From contig NZ_CP023449.1 in NCBI RefSeq assembly GCF_002355275.1, positions 3,946,001 to 4,010,000 on the forward strand: DNA of 64,000 nucleotides, in the 5' to 3' direction. The position numbers were made by a program, and so were the translations under genes. This document shows, piece by piece, positions 24,884 to 33,966 of this stretch (positions within the stretch are counted from its first letter, which is position 1; the number at the start of each line of letters is the position of its first letter). Under the pieces are notes generated by a model that was given only the letters and a program-made list of their open reading frames with translations, had not been told where the DNA came from and ran no database searches. The DNA is from Rhizorhabdus dicambivorans. GTDB lineage: Bacteria; Pseudomonadota; Alphaproteobacteria; Sphingomonadales; Sphingomonadaceae.

Positions 24884-26986
24884 TCAGTCCAGCGCAGCGG
24901 CGGCGAGAATCGCGGAACGACTGACTTCGAAAATCTCGTCGCGCGGGATAGGGTCAGGCGCTTCGCTGCGCACGGCATCGATGAAGGCGCGCGCGCAGGC
25001 CTCTCCGCCCTTGTCCTGCCGCCATAGCCGGCGGCGCGCGAAGCCCGGCCAGCCACGACCAACCAGAGCGCGGAAATTGTCGAGCTGCAACGCGCGGCCC
25101 GAAGCGAATATCTCCAGTCGTTCCTTGGGAAGCGCCCGAGGACCGTTTGTCAGATAATGGACGGCGCCCAGCGAGCCGTCGGCGAAGCTGATCATGATCG
25201 TCGCGCTGTCGGCCGGGCCTGAAATGTCGGCGCCACGCATCGCGCGGGCCTCGATCCCGGAAATCGGCGCGCCGGCCAGATGGCGCAGCAGATCGATGAA
25301 ATGGCAGGCTTCGCCCAGGATCCGTCCGCCACCCACGTCGCGATCCTGTGTCCAGTGCCCCGGCGGAACCGCCCCTGCGTTGACCGTCATCGTCATGTGA
25401 CGGGGCCCGGACAACGTTGCGAGCAATTCCTCGATCTTGACGGTCAGCGGCGCGAAGCGGCGGTTGAAACCAACCATCAACCGCTGCTGAGGCCGCGAAG
25501 CCGCCTCTCGCTCGATCTCGTCCAGTTCGGCCAACGTGAGGCAGAGCGGCTTTTCGCAGAAGACATGCTTGCCCGCACGGAGCGCCGCCAGCACTTGTCC
25601 CGCATGCGCATCATGGCGCGTGGCGACCACCACGGTATCGATCGCGGGATCGTCGATGATCATCGCGGGATTGGTCGCGGCATTCACAACACCAAAGCGC
25701 CGCGCCGCATGCGCCGCGCTGACTCCGCCCGCGCTGACGACGGTGTGCAGCCCGGCGCCCGCAGCCTTGAACGCGGGCAACAGAGCCCGGGTCGCATGAT
25801 TGCCGGCGCCCAGCACGCCAACAGTGCCGCGCGCCGCGACCGGCGCCGACGACAGGGCCACCCGACGAAGCGAGGAGCCCTCGTCAGCCGCATAGCCCAG
25901 CAGTATCCCCATATGCGGCGTGTCCGACGCGAGCAGATCCATCGCCGCGGCGCCGTCCTCAATGGCGAAGCGGTGCGTGACGAGCAATGACACATCGATC
26001 GTTCCAGCCGCCATCAAATCCAGTACGGCCTCGAAGTTGCGCTGTTCGGTCCAGCGAACGAAGCCCACCGGATAATCCTGCCCCCGCTGCTCGTAGTTCG
26101 CGTCATAGCGGCCCGGCCCATAGGAGCAGGACACCTGGAAACTCAGTTCCTTCTCGTAGAAATCAGCCCGGCTGAGTTCGAGGCCGGTGACGCCCACCAA
26201 TATGATCCGGCCGCGCACACGGCTCATTCGGGCGGCTTGGCTAACTGGCGCCGAACTGGACGTCGCGGCAGCCAATATGACCGCATCGATCCCCCGGCCC
26301 CGGGAGAATTCGGCGGCTTTCGCCAGCACCTCCTGCTCGGAAAGCGGGCTGACCGTCTCGGCGCCAAAGCTGCGGGCTAGTGCGCGCCGCTCCTCGTCAG
26401 GATCGATACCGAGAACCCGACAGCCCTGTGCCCGCAGCATCTGTACAGTCAGCAGGCCGATCAGCCCAAGCCCCGTGACCGCCACGCATTCCCCCAGCGT
26501 GGGATTGGCGAGACGGATCGCTTGCAGCCCGATCGATCCCAGAACGGTGAATGCGGCGGTCTCATCCGATACGCCGTCCGGGATGCGTGCGCAGAGATTG
26601 CGCGGTATCGCCACGATTTCGGCATGCGCGCCATTGGAAACGACCCGATCACCGGCGACGAGACCTTCGGCTTGGCTTTCGATCACGCGCCCGACATTGC
26701 AGTAGCCGGGAGCCAGCGGCTGATCGAGCTTCGCCCGCACGGCGTCGACAGTCGCCGATATGCCGTCGGTCCTGGCCTTTTCGAGCACCATGCGCACCTT
26801 GTCGGGCTGCTGGCGAACCTTGGACAACAGGCTGCCGCGCCCAAATTCGACCATCATGCGCTCGGTGCCTGCCGACACCAGACTGAGCGACGATCGAATC
26901 AATAGCTGGCCCGCCCCGGCACCCGGCGCCGGAACGTCAGCGATCGTCGTCGTGCCGTCCCGCAGTGACTGGAGGAGTTGTTTCAT
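24884..26986 (-). CDS. two-domain oxidoreductase (zinc-alcohol-dehydrogenase-like plus Gfo/Idh/MocA)
   Basis: Fusion of 700 residues. Residues 1 to about 355 form a medium-chain dehydrogenase (GYCNVGRVIES, VTGLGLIGLLTVQMLRAQG, GIDPDEERRALARSFGAE). Residues from about 385 to the end form a Gfo/Idh/MocA-type dehydrogenase (GTVGVLGAGNHATRALLPAF, CEKPLCLT, MVGFNRRFAPL, GEACHFIDLLRHL). Such bi-domain proteins are found beside heparinase-like genes in surface-polysaccharide loci, exactly as here. It probably modifies a nucleotide-sugar or uronate residue. AAGGA stands 7 nt before ATG 26986. Confidence 0.9.
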   Translation of the reverse strand: MKQLLQSLRDGTTTIADVPAPGAGAGQLLIRSSLSLVSAGTERMMVEFGRGSLLSKVRQQPDKVRMVLEKARTDGISATVDAVRAKLDQPLAPGYCNVGRVIESQAEGLVAGDRVVSNGAHAEIVAIPRNLCARIPDGVSDETAAFTVLGSIGLQAIRLANPTLGECVAVTGLGLIGLLTVQMLRAQGCRVLGIDPDEERRALARSFGAETVSPLSEQEVLAKAAEFSRGRGIDAVILAAATSSSAPVSQAARMSRVRGRIILVGVTGLELSRADFYEKELSFQVSCSYGPGRYDANYEQRGQDYPVGFVRWTEQRNFEAVLDLMAAGTIDVSLLVTHRFAIEDGAAAMDLLASDTPHMGILLGYAADEGSSLRRVALSSAPVAARGTVGVLGAGNHATRALLPAFKAAGAGLHTVVSAGGVSAAHAARRFGVVNAATNPAMIIDDPAIDTVVVATRHDAHAGQVLAALRAGKHVFCEKPLCLTLAELDEIEREAASRPQQRLMVGFNRRFAPLTVKIEELLATLSGPRHMTMTVNAGAVPPGHWTQDRDVGGGRILGEACHFIDLLRHLAGAPISGIEARAMRGADISGPADSATIMISFADGSLGAVHYLTNGPRALPKERLEIFASGRALQLDNFRALVGRGWPGFARRRLWRQDKGGEACARAFIDAVRSEAPDPIPRDEIFEVSRSAILAAAALD

Positions 26987-27019
26987 GGATGCGTCCTTAG
27001 AAATGATCGAGCGAGCGCA

Positions 27020-28135
27020 TCAGGGCAGTTTGATGAAATCCGGCCTGTCTCCCCGGCCGAGAATCCAGTCATAGGCGCGCTCCAGCCGCTCCGCGACGGA
27101 TGCCCAGGAAAAGTCCTTTTCGATCCAGGCCCGGCCACGCACGCCCATCACACTGCGCTCAGCCACCGAAAGCGACATCGCGGCCGCCAGCGTCGCCGCG
27201 AGCGGCTCGGGCCCGGCATCGGTCCACCATCCGCACCCCTCGGACTCTACGTCGGCCCATGGAGCGGCCTTGCTGACGACCACCGGACATTCATGACCTA
27301 GCGCTTCGGCCACGACCATCGCGAAATTTTCCGATTTCGACGGCAGTACGAAAAGATCGGCGCGACGATAGAGCGCCGATTTTTCTGCACCGTAGACCGG
27401 GCCGATCAGCTTCGCACGCGGTAGTCCGCTGGCCTGATCGGCAAGCGCAGCGACATAGCTCGCCTCGCCGGGGCCCGCGATCATCAGTTCCCAATTGGGA
27501 TTGTCCGGCGCGACGCGCGACCAGGCTTCCAGCAGCGCCTCGATCCCTTTGACCGGATGAATGCGCGACAGGAACAGGAGAAGCCGCCCGTGGCCATCGG
27601 GACGCGGCGGCAGCTGCGGCAGATCGATACCGTTTGCGATCACGGCCACAGGCGCGTCGAAGCCATTGGCGCGAATATCGTCATGCTCGGGATCGGCGGT
27701 AGCATGGAGAAGATCAGCCCGGGCAAGAACCTGGCGCTGAAGCGGCCAGACGAGCTGCTTCCTTCCGCGGCTATGCGACAATGCCCAGGCGGACAATGTT
27801 CCGTGCGGTGAACAGATCAGCTTCGCGTGCGCGCCCGGCACGATCAGGCCCGGCGCGATGTTCATCAGCATCCACAGGCTGTGGCTGTGGACGATGTCGT
27901 CCGTCAATCGTTGCCGGCGCAATGCCTCGAAGTGGCTGGGTGCGACGCCCAACCGCTGCAGCAGGGGAAGCTTCGCATGCAGATCGAGCTTCACACCTTC
28001 GACGCGCGCGCCGGAGTGGCAACTCATCGTCACGTCGTGGCCCCGCATCGCCAAGGAGCGGCAAATCGAAGGAACCGTCGCCGACAATCCGGAGGCTTCG
28101 CTTGTCGTGTCTGGAACGATGTGCGTTAGCTTCAT
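27020..28135 (-). CDS. GT4-type glycosyltransferase
   Basis: Glycosyltransferase of 371 residues with a GT-B fold. The N-terminal MKLTHIVPDTTSEASGLSAT and SPHGTLSAWALSHSRGRKQ resemble WcaI/WcaL-type enzymes, and the C-terminal donor site is SKSENFAMVVAEALGHECPVV with the EX7E pattern. It overlaps the upstream glycosyltransferase stop by 4 nt (28132-28135), showing translational coupling. It adds an unidentified sugar to the exopolysaccharide repeat unit in the cytoplasm. Confidence 0.9.
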   Translation of the reverse strand: MKLTHIVPDTTSEASGLSATVPSICRSLAMRGHDVTMSCHSGARVEGVKLDLHAKLPLLQRLGVAPSHFEALRRQRLTDDIVHSHSLWMLMNIAPGLIVPGAHAKLICSPHGTLSAWALSHSRGRKQLVWPLQRQVLARADLLHATADPEHDDIRANGFDAPVAVIANGIDLPQLPPRPDGHGRLLLFLSRIHPVKGIEALLEAWSRVAPDNPNWELMIAGPGEASYVAALADQASGLPRAKLIGPVYGAEKSALYRRADLFVLPSKSENFAMVVAEALGHECPVVVSKAAPWADVESEGCGWWTDAGPEPLAATLAAAMSLSVAERSVMGVRGRAWIEKDFSWASVAERLERAYDWILGRGDRPDFIKLP

Positions 28136-29142
28136 GCTTCGGCTCTACACAAATTACGATAAACCGAGGCATAGCGCGCGGCGATCTCCGCCGGCGCGAA
28201 GCGCGCCGCGTTTTCCAGCCCTCCGGCGCGCAGGCGCTGCCTCTGCTGAGAGTCTCCGATGATGGAGAGCACGGCGGTTCTGATATCATCGATATTTTCC
28301 GGATCGACCAGCAGAGCGTGCGCGCCGGCGATCTCCGGCATCGACCAGCGGTTCGACGTGACCACCGGAATTCCGCTCGCCTGCGCTTCAAGGATCGGCA
28401 TTCCGAAGCCTTCATAGGTCGACGCAAAAAGGAGCATGTCGCTGCCCCGGTATAGCGATGCTACGTCCTCGGGCACCATATCGGCATGCGTCTCATAGTC
28501 GATCCGCTGCGCCGAAAGGCACGCGCGCTGGGCGTCGCTAAGATGACCGAGGATTACGAACTTGCACGCAATCCCGGCCAACGCCTCCGCATGTCGCTCC
28601 AAATTCTTGTTCGCACTGGTCCCCACCTGCAGAATGCGGGGATATTGAACGTCAAACGCCCGCTCGGTCGGACAAAAATCCGCCCGGACGGGATTGGGTA
28701 TCACATGAACACGCTCGGGCTGGATCCGTAATTGCCGGTGCAGTTGCGCCTCGGTCGAATGCGAGATGACGACGATCGCATCGGCGCGACGCACGGGCAG
28801 CCAGTACCACAGGAACCACAGAAGCGCTCGCTTCAGGCCGCGCAGCCTTTCCATGCTGACGAAATCATGGATCGTCAGAACGGTCCGGCGACGCGAAAGG
28901 AAATAGGTGAGATAATGCACATCGCCGGTAACATGATTGATGTCGCCCTGGCGCAATGCGGCACGAAAGGCATCCGCCAGACGCGGCAGAAACCCCCGCG
29001 ACGGCCGGCGGTTTTCAATCCATTCCACCTCGAAGTCGCGTTCGAAATAGGGGATCAGCGAGCGATAGAGCATCTCGATGCTGAACAGCCCCGACGCCGG
29101 CCGACGTAAAAAGAGATGTAGACGGGGCAGGGCTGCGGTCAT
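28132..29142 (-). CDS. GT4-type glycosyltransferase
   Basis: Glycosyltransferase of 336 residues. Recognisable parts are the TIHDFVSMERL segment, VISHSTEAQLHRQL, NPVRADFCP, ILQVGTSANKNLERHAEALA and the donor-binding STYEGFGMPILEAQASGIPV with its two glutamates. It overlaps the upstream Wzy-like gene and the downstream glycosyltransferase by 4 nt each. It belongs to the mannosyltransferase-like GT4 group by pattern; sugar specificity is not readable. Confidence 0.9.
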   Translation of the reverse strand: MTAALPRLHLFLRRPASGLFSIEMLYRSLIPYFERDFEVEWIENRRPSRGFLPRLADAFRAALRQGDINHVTGDVHYLTYFLSRRRTVLTIHDFVSMERLRGLKRALLWFLWYWLPVRRADAIVVISHSTEAQLHRQLRIQPERVHVIPNPVRADFCPTERAFDVQYPRILQVGTSANKNLERHAEALAGIACKFVILGHLSDAQRACLSAQRIDYETHADMVPEDVASLYRGSDMLLFASTYEGFGMPILEAQASGIPVVTSNRWSMPEIAGAHALLVDPENIDDIRTAVLSIIGDSQQRQRLRAGGLENAARFAPAEIAARYASVYRNLCRAEA

Positions 29143-30632
29143 CGGGAAAGATCAGGGGTTCCAGGCATCACCGCTCGACGCGAGGAATCGGATGTAAGCC
29201 GGCTGGCCGCGATCAGGCTGAGGAATAACACGATGATAATGCCGAACGAGCCGACCACGTCGACGCTCATGCGGCCATCCACCCGCGTGCCGAACTGCAC
29301 GCCGGCAAAAACGACCGGCACGAATATCCAAATTTCTCGACGCATGACAACGAGGGAGAGCTGGGTCAGGAAAGAAATCAGAATGCCATAGAAGGCCATT
29401 CCCAGCATGAGGCCCATCCAGCCGTAATTCCAATAGGCCTCGGAGAATACGCCCGAACCGGTGGAGGACGTATCGAACCCGTAGATCAGTTGGGTAAGCT
29501 CGATGCCCTGGTTGCTGATGTTGGGCTTATCGCGCCAGATGATCCGCGGGACCAAAACGGTCACTGCCGCGCCATAGGTTTCCCCCGGTACGCCGCCATC
29601 ATAGGCGTTGATGAGATAGGTCGACACATTGGCATAGGATAGCCGGTTGAGCGTGCGATCCATGCGCGGCGCGGTGTCCACGGCAGCTGCCGGCGCCGGA
29701 TTGGTGAAGAAGTCCGTCACGAAACCCAGGCGCGTCCCGAGATTGGCTCCGTTGAGGCTACCGTAGATGGTGAGCATCTGGACGCGGCCATAATCTACCA
29801 GCGGGATCATGCTGATATAGACCAGGACGAGCGATATCGACCCGATGACCAGCCGACGCAGGCTCATACGGTCGTGGAGGAAGGCAAGCCACACGATCAT
29901 GCTGGTGAGCAGCAAGTGGGTCTTCGCGAAGGAGCAGAGGCAAATCACGATCTCAAAGGCGACGAGGGAGATCGACAGTGCCGCTTTTCGACCACCGGTG
30001 CGCAGCGAATAGAGCAGAAGCAGGAACAGGCCCGCGTAGAAGAGATAGCCGAGATAGCCGAAAACGCCCGGAACGATCGCGGTCTGCGCGCCGACGAGCT
30101 GGGGCAGGATCACCAGATAACGGAACAATCCACCCAATATCAGCAGGGCAAGGCAAGTCGACCATAGCCCCTGCCCGCGCGCAGGCGGACGAAGCGACGG
30201 CATTCTTTCGAACATGCTCTGGAAACTGCGCGCAAATGCGACCTCCAGACTGAGGACCGAGAGAATGCCGACAAGGATGATGAGGTTGAGCTTGAGAAGC
30301 TCGTGATCCGTGAAATCGAACACATATCGAAGATAGGCCTCGACTTCCCAGCCGACGATATAAGGCACGATATTGCCAAACCCAAAATAGACCAGGGTTG
30401 CCGCTCTGAACCATAGGGCTGGCGTAAAGATATAGGCGGCATCTTCGCGAACAAGCGTGAACGCACGCCAACCGAGGGCCGCCATGATCGCCAGCGAGAT
30501 GACGATATTGAACGGCTTCAATATGCCCGCTTCATCCAGCGTGGTCAGATGGACTGCCGTGGCGATGAAGGCAATCACGGCGAGACTTGCTATCTCGATC
30601 CGGCTTGCGACGGGGATCACAAGGCGATTCAT
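29139..30632 (-). CDS. Wzy-like polysaccharide polymerase (O-antigen polymerase family)
   Basis: Integral membrane protein of 497 residues with roughly ten to twelve hydrophobic stretches and a long periplasmic loop around residues 320-400 that holds VPGETYGAAVTVLVPRIIW. Its organisation fits polymerases that join undecaprenyl-linked repeat units in the periplasm. Members of this class share little sequence, so the call rests on topology and operon position. It is coupled by overlap to the glycosyltransferase downstream. A second, different polymerase/ligase-type protein is encoded at 37500. Confidence 0.75.
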   Translation of the reverse strand: MNRLVIPVASRIEIASLAVIAFIATAVHLTTLDEAGILKPFNIVISLAIMAALGWRAFTLVREDAAYIFTPALWFRAATLVYFGFGNIVPYIVGWEVEAYLRYVFDFTDHELLKLNLIILVGILSVLSLEVAFARSFQSMFERMPSLRPPARGQGLWSTCLALLILGGLFRYLVILPQLVGAQTAIVPGVFGYLGYLFYAGLFLLLLYSLRTGGRKAALSISLVAFEIVICLCSFAKTHLLLTSMIVWLAFLHDRMSLRRLVIGSISLVLVYISMIPLVDYGRVQMLTIYGSLNGANLGTRLGFVTDFFTNPAPAAAVDTAPRMDRTLNRLSYANVSTYLINAYDGGVPGETYGAAVTVLVPRIIWRDKPNISNQGIELTQLIYGFDTSSTGSGVFSEAYWNYGWMGLMLGMAFYGILISFLTQLSLVVMRREIWIFVPVVFAGVQFGTRVDGRMSVDVVGSFGIIIVLFLSLIAASRLTSDSSRRAVMPGTPDLSR

Positions 30633-30910
30633 TGCGGAAACCCACGTGCGTGATGCAGCGGCATATGGCTATCGCGCATCGCAGCCTGCCCCTCACATGT
30701 CGTCAATGATGAATATCGAACGGCCAATTGAATGGCGACCTCCCGCGCTGCAATGACTGTCAAATTGGAATCCACGCTTCCTGCAGCGCGCATTGTTATC
30801 CCCGCGCCCCGAAGGGGACGATAGCCCGCGACGAAGCCGATCTCAAGCAAGACAGGACCCTCGAGATTCGCCCGTGATCAGAAAAAATGGGCCTGTGCAT
30901 CATGGCGCCC
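30633..30910. other. intergenic gap inside the exopolysaccharide operon
   Basis: A stretch of 278 nt with no supported gene, unusual in an operon of overlapping genes. It contains a small CCCC-GAA-GGGG hairpin near 30811-30821 and no remnant that I recognise. It could house an internal promoter for the downstream genes or be a scar of a lost gene. Confidence 0.5.
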
Positions 30911-31987
30911 TCATGCGACAGGAGGGCTCTCGGCCGGCGCCGACGGCAGGCGGATTTCCAGAGCGGCCAGAATCCTGGCGATCTGTGTGGCGGAATCATA
31001 ACCTGCTTCAACACATCGCCGGCGCCCCGCCATCGCGATCCGGTCGCGCAGATCCTTGTGGTCGAGATAGAAACGGGCCTTGTCGACCAGTTCCTCCTGT
31101 GAGGACCAGAACACAGCTTCGCTGTCTTCCTCGAACAGCGCCATATGATCGTCGGTACGTTCCGCCAGCAGGAAAGTACCGCTCGCCGGTATCTCGAAAC
31201 TGCGCGTCGTGGTCGTTTCCGGAATATGCTTTCCCAGAAGGCCGATGCCGATGGTGGAGGCGGCCAGGGCTGCGGCATATTCGCTCCCCCAGATACCATC
31301 GGATCGGATATAGCCGCCGAGCCAGGGATGCCGACGGGCATGACGCTGCCACCCCCCACCATGGATCGCCACGTCGATTCCGGACTTTGCCAGAGCATGC
31401 AGGCTGCGGATGTAATGCGGCTGGGTGTGACCGACGAAAATCACTTCCCCTGCCGATTTCGCCGCTTGCGGGCGTGAGGCCAGAGCCGGATCGAAAAAGC
31501 GACTATAGCCTTGAAGCACCAGGATGGTTTGCCGGGCGCCGCTCGCCGCATAGCTCGACACTTCGAACGGCTTGGTGGTGGCGCAGATATCGTAGAGCGG
31601 TATTCCCTGAAACAGGAACCGCGAGCGCTGCGAAAAGAATTGGGCGTCCGGGGTGAAGTGTATCGCTATCCGCGCGGATGCCCGCTCGCGCAGCTCCGAC
31701 AGGGTCGAAGGCAGCACCCACACCCCCTTGTCGATCCAGACCGCATCATAGTCGCTGGCGCGCGCCAGTTCGAGCAGCCGGGCGTTGAACGCCCGTATCA
31801 GCGGACCGCGCTGCAGCCTTCCCGCCAGTGATTGGACGATCCGATTGGCCGCCGCGACCAGCGGATCGACATTGAAGGCGATGATATCGAACCCGAAGGA
31901 CGAAAGGACCTCCATCCTGTCCCGGCAGGTTCCGCCATAACGCAGCTGCCCGACATAAAGGATACGCCTGACCGACGGAGCCGGCAT
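30911..31987 (-). CDS. CgeB-like glycosyltransferase
   Basis: Protein of 358 residues resembling CgeB-type glycosyltransferases (GT-B fold, DUF3880-like N-terminus). It opens RRILYVGQLRYGGTCRDRME and has FTPDAQFFSQRS, VIFVGHTQPHYIRSLHALA and a C-terminal RSFEIPASGTFLLAERTDD, the region that binds the donor in this family. It starts 3 nt after the stop of the FkbM-type gene. The acceptor is unknown. Confidence 0.8.
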   Translation of the reverse strand: MPAPSVRRILYVGQLRYGGTCRDRMEVLSSFGFDIIAFNVDPLVAAANRIVQSLAGRLQRGPLIRAFNARLLELARASDYDAVWIDKGVWVLPSTLSELRERASARIAIHFTPDAQFFSQRSRFLFQGIPLYDICATTKPFEVSSYAASGARQTILVLQGYSRFFDPALASRPQAAKSAGEVIFVGHTQPHYIRSLHALAKSGIDVAIHGGGWQRHARRHPWLGGYIRSDGIWGSEYAAALAASTIGIGLLGKHIPETTTTRSFEIPASGTFLLAERTDDHMALFEEDSEAVFWSSQEELVDKARFYLDHKDLRDRIAMAGRRRCVEAGYDSATQIARILAALEIRLPSAPAESPPVA

Positions 31988-31990
31988 CGT

Positions 31991-32893
31991 TCAGAACTGC
32001 TCCCATATGTTCGACGGGCCGAACGCGCCCCGCCGCGTGCGGAACCAGCTCAGCGCCCGATCATGGATCAGCAGATAGTTGCACTGGAAAAAGCGATCCA
32101 GTTCGAAGTGCCATTCATCATGAAGCTCAACACAGGAAGGCCGGATGCGCCCCAGGACATAGGGTGTGCCTGCTATCATCTCGAACACGTCGTGCAACGA
32201 GCGTCGGGCAAAGAGCCAACGGTGGTTATATTCGAACTGCAGCACATCGATCATGCCCGCCTGGAGCAGCGGAAGCGCGCCTTCGATGACTCGGGCGTCA
32301 TGCCCCTCCGCATCGATTTTCACCATATGGATATGGGATTTTCCGGCCGCCTCATTCCAGGCAGAAAGCGTCATGAAATCCACCTCTTCAAAACCGATCG
32401 CGGCGTCTTCCATCGCCTTGTCGATTTCCAGCGAATTGGTGCCGCCGCTTTCGGACATCCGTGCCATGCGCGCGCGTCCAACCCGATAGGAAAGCGCCGA
32501 GCTCGAAACCGTGATGCCGCCGCGCGCTATTTCCGAAGCGAGTGCGGCCTCGAGCCTTTGGCGACTGGACGTGACAGGCTCAAACGCCGTCAGGCAGAGA
32601 TGCGGGCGCAACGCAGGGCGATCGCGCAGCCGATCGAGGACCGACTGACTCCAGGCGCCATGATTGGCGCCGACATCCAGCAGAACCACCGCTTCACCGT
32701 CACGAGAGGCCCGGATCAAATCCGCGATGACGCGGGCTTCCCCGTTGTGGAGGAAACCGTCCTCCGTCTCTTCGCCCCGTGCATGCATGTACAGGATACG
32801 CGAGACGCGCCAGACCAGCTTTCGCAACGCCCTCCGAACGCCCGACAGAAAAGGGACGGCCGGGCGGTGTTCATGGGCGGCATCAAGCGTCAT
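31991..32893 (-). CDS. FkbM-family methyltransferase
   Basis: SAM-dependent methyltransferase of 300 residues. Motif I is VVLLDVGANHGAWSQSVLDR, followed by LTAFEPV, and the late MVKIDAEGHDARVIEGALPL is the FkbM signature. It probably O-methylates a sugar of the polymer. The start at ATG 32893 is chosen since it follows the end of the GT11 gene (32958); the longer open frame overlaps that gene without similarity. The ribosome binding site is weak. Confidence 0.87.
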   Translation of the reverse strand: MTLDAAHEHRPAVPFLSGVRRALRKLVWRVSRILYMHARGEETEDGFLHNGEARVIADLIRASRDGEAVVLLDVGANHGAWSQSVLDRLRDRPALRPHLCLTAFEPVTSSRQRLEAALASEIARGGITVSSSALSYRVGRARMARMSESGGTNSLEIDKAMEDAAIGFEEVDFMTLSAWNEAAGKSHIHMVKIDAEGHDARVIEGALPLLQAGMIDVLQFEYNHRWLFARRSLHDVFEMIAGTPYVLGRIRPSCVELHDEWHFELDRFFQCNYLLIHDRALSWFRTRRGAFGPSNIWEQF

Positions 32894-32957
32894 TCGGAAA
32901 GTCCCGAATCGCTTTTGCAGAGGCTTGGACGGCGGCTCCGGAAATCGCACGGCACGG

Positions 32958-33878
32958 TTATAACCTTTTCCAACGATGGGGAATAAGCTTTTCCGAAGAC
33001 CAGCCCATTTCGGGATAATTACGCGGATCAGGCGCGACCACCAGCCTGACAGAATCTCCGGACTCGCCGAGCCAGGCGCCCCACCAGCTGAAGGTGCTGT
33101 TGGCAATGATCGCATGACGGCAGTGGCTCATTAGCCGGAGGTCGCGATGCATCGATGACGCAGAGGAGGCGTGGTCGACGACGGTGAACTTCCTGCCGTG
33201 CAGTGCGAGCGCTTGCGCCGCTTCCGCCGGCCGGTCCGAAAAGATGAAATAATGTGGAGCGTCTATCCTGGATTCTACATAAGCGAATGCCTTTTCATAA
33301 TAGCCGAGGTCGAGATTGGTCGCATTGTCGGTTTCGCTGGTCTTGAACCATCTGAAATGCACCGCCACCGATGGGACGCCGGCAATCAATTGCAGAAGCG
33401 GCTCGTCCGCCGGTTCGGGCGGTGTCGCGAAAGCATATTCCTGGCGAATAAGGTCTTCGATGTCCTTGAAATAATCCTCGCTGGCCCGGATGCCCTCGAT
33501 GAAGGTCACGCCCTTCAGCCTGCGGTCGAGGAGCTGGCTTTCGAAGGCACCGGCCTTCTGGATGAGAATATATTTCGCCTTGTCGAACGCGGCTTTCCTG
33601 GCGAGGCGCTTCTTGATGTAGCGCCTCAGACGCTCGAACGGAAATAATCGCTCTGACCGGTTAGCCATTCTCGCACTGATGCTGAAAGGCGCCAGCGCAT
33701 ATTTCGAGCCATAGACGACATCGCGCGCAAAACCGCTCCAATCGTCGACGACCAGCTCCGCATCATTTACCGCCGCCAGGCGTCGGGCGACGGCGTAAAT
33801 GAACATCTGGTTGCCCAGCCCCCCGCTCAGCCTGACGACGAGGGTCGCTTTCTTCGGGCTTCGAATGATCAGGGGCAT
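32958..33878 (-). CDS. GT11-family (alpha-1,2-fucosyltransferase-like) glycosyltransferase
   Basis: Protein of 306 residues with the GT11 N-terminal VRLSGGLGNQMFIYAVARRL and the C-terminal ANSTFSWWGAWLG, both hallmarks of alpha-1,2-fucosyltransferases that use GDP-fucose. The central motif that usually reads HxRRxD is here AVHFRWFKTSETDN, so the second arginine is replaced. This could mean altered specificity. The presence of a gmd stub at the operon end agrees with GDP-fucose use. ATG 33878 is preferred; an ATG at 33929 is possible. Confidence 0.85.
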   Translation of the reverse strand: MPLIIRSPKKATLVVRLSGGLGNQMFIYAVARRLAAVNDAELVVDDWSGFARDVVYGSKYALAPFSISARMANRSERLFPFERLRRYIKKRLARKAAFDKAKYILIQKAGAFESQLLDRRLKGVTFIEGIRASEDYFKDIEDLIRQEYAFATPPEPADEPLLQLIAGVPSVAVHFRWFKTSETDNATNLDLGYYEKAFAYVESRIDAPHYFIFSDRPAEAAQALALHGRKFTVVDHASSASSMHRDLRLMSHCRHAIIANSTFSWWGAWLGESGDSVRLVVAPDPRNYPEMGWSSEKLIPHRWKRL

Positions 33879-33966
33879 GTCGTGGGCTTTTCCGAAAATG
33901 CTTTTTGCCGGGGCGTTTGATCGCATCGAGTCCGCGCAGCCGCGCCCATGCTTATCGAATGTTCGA

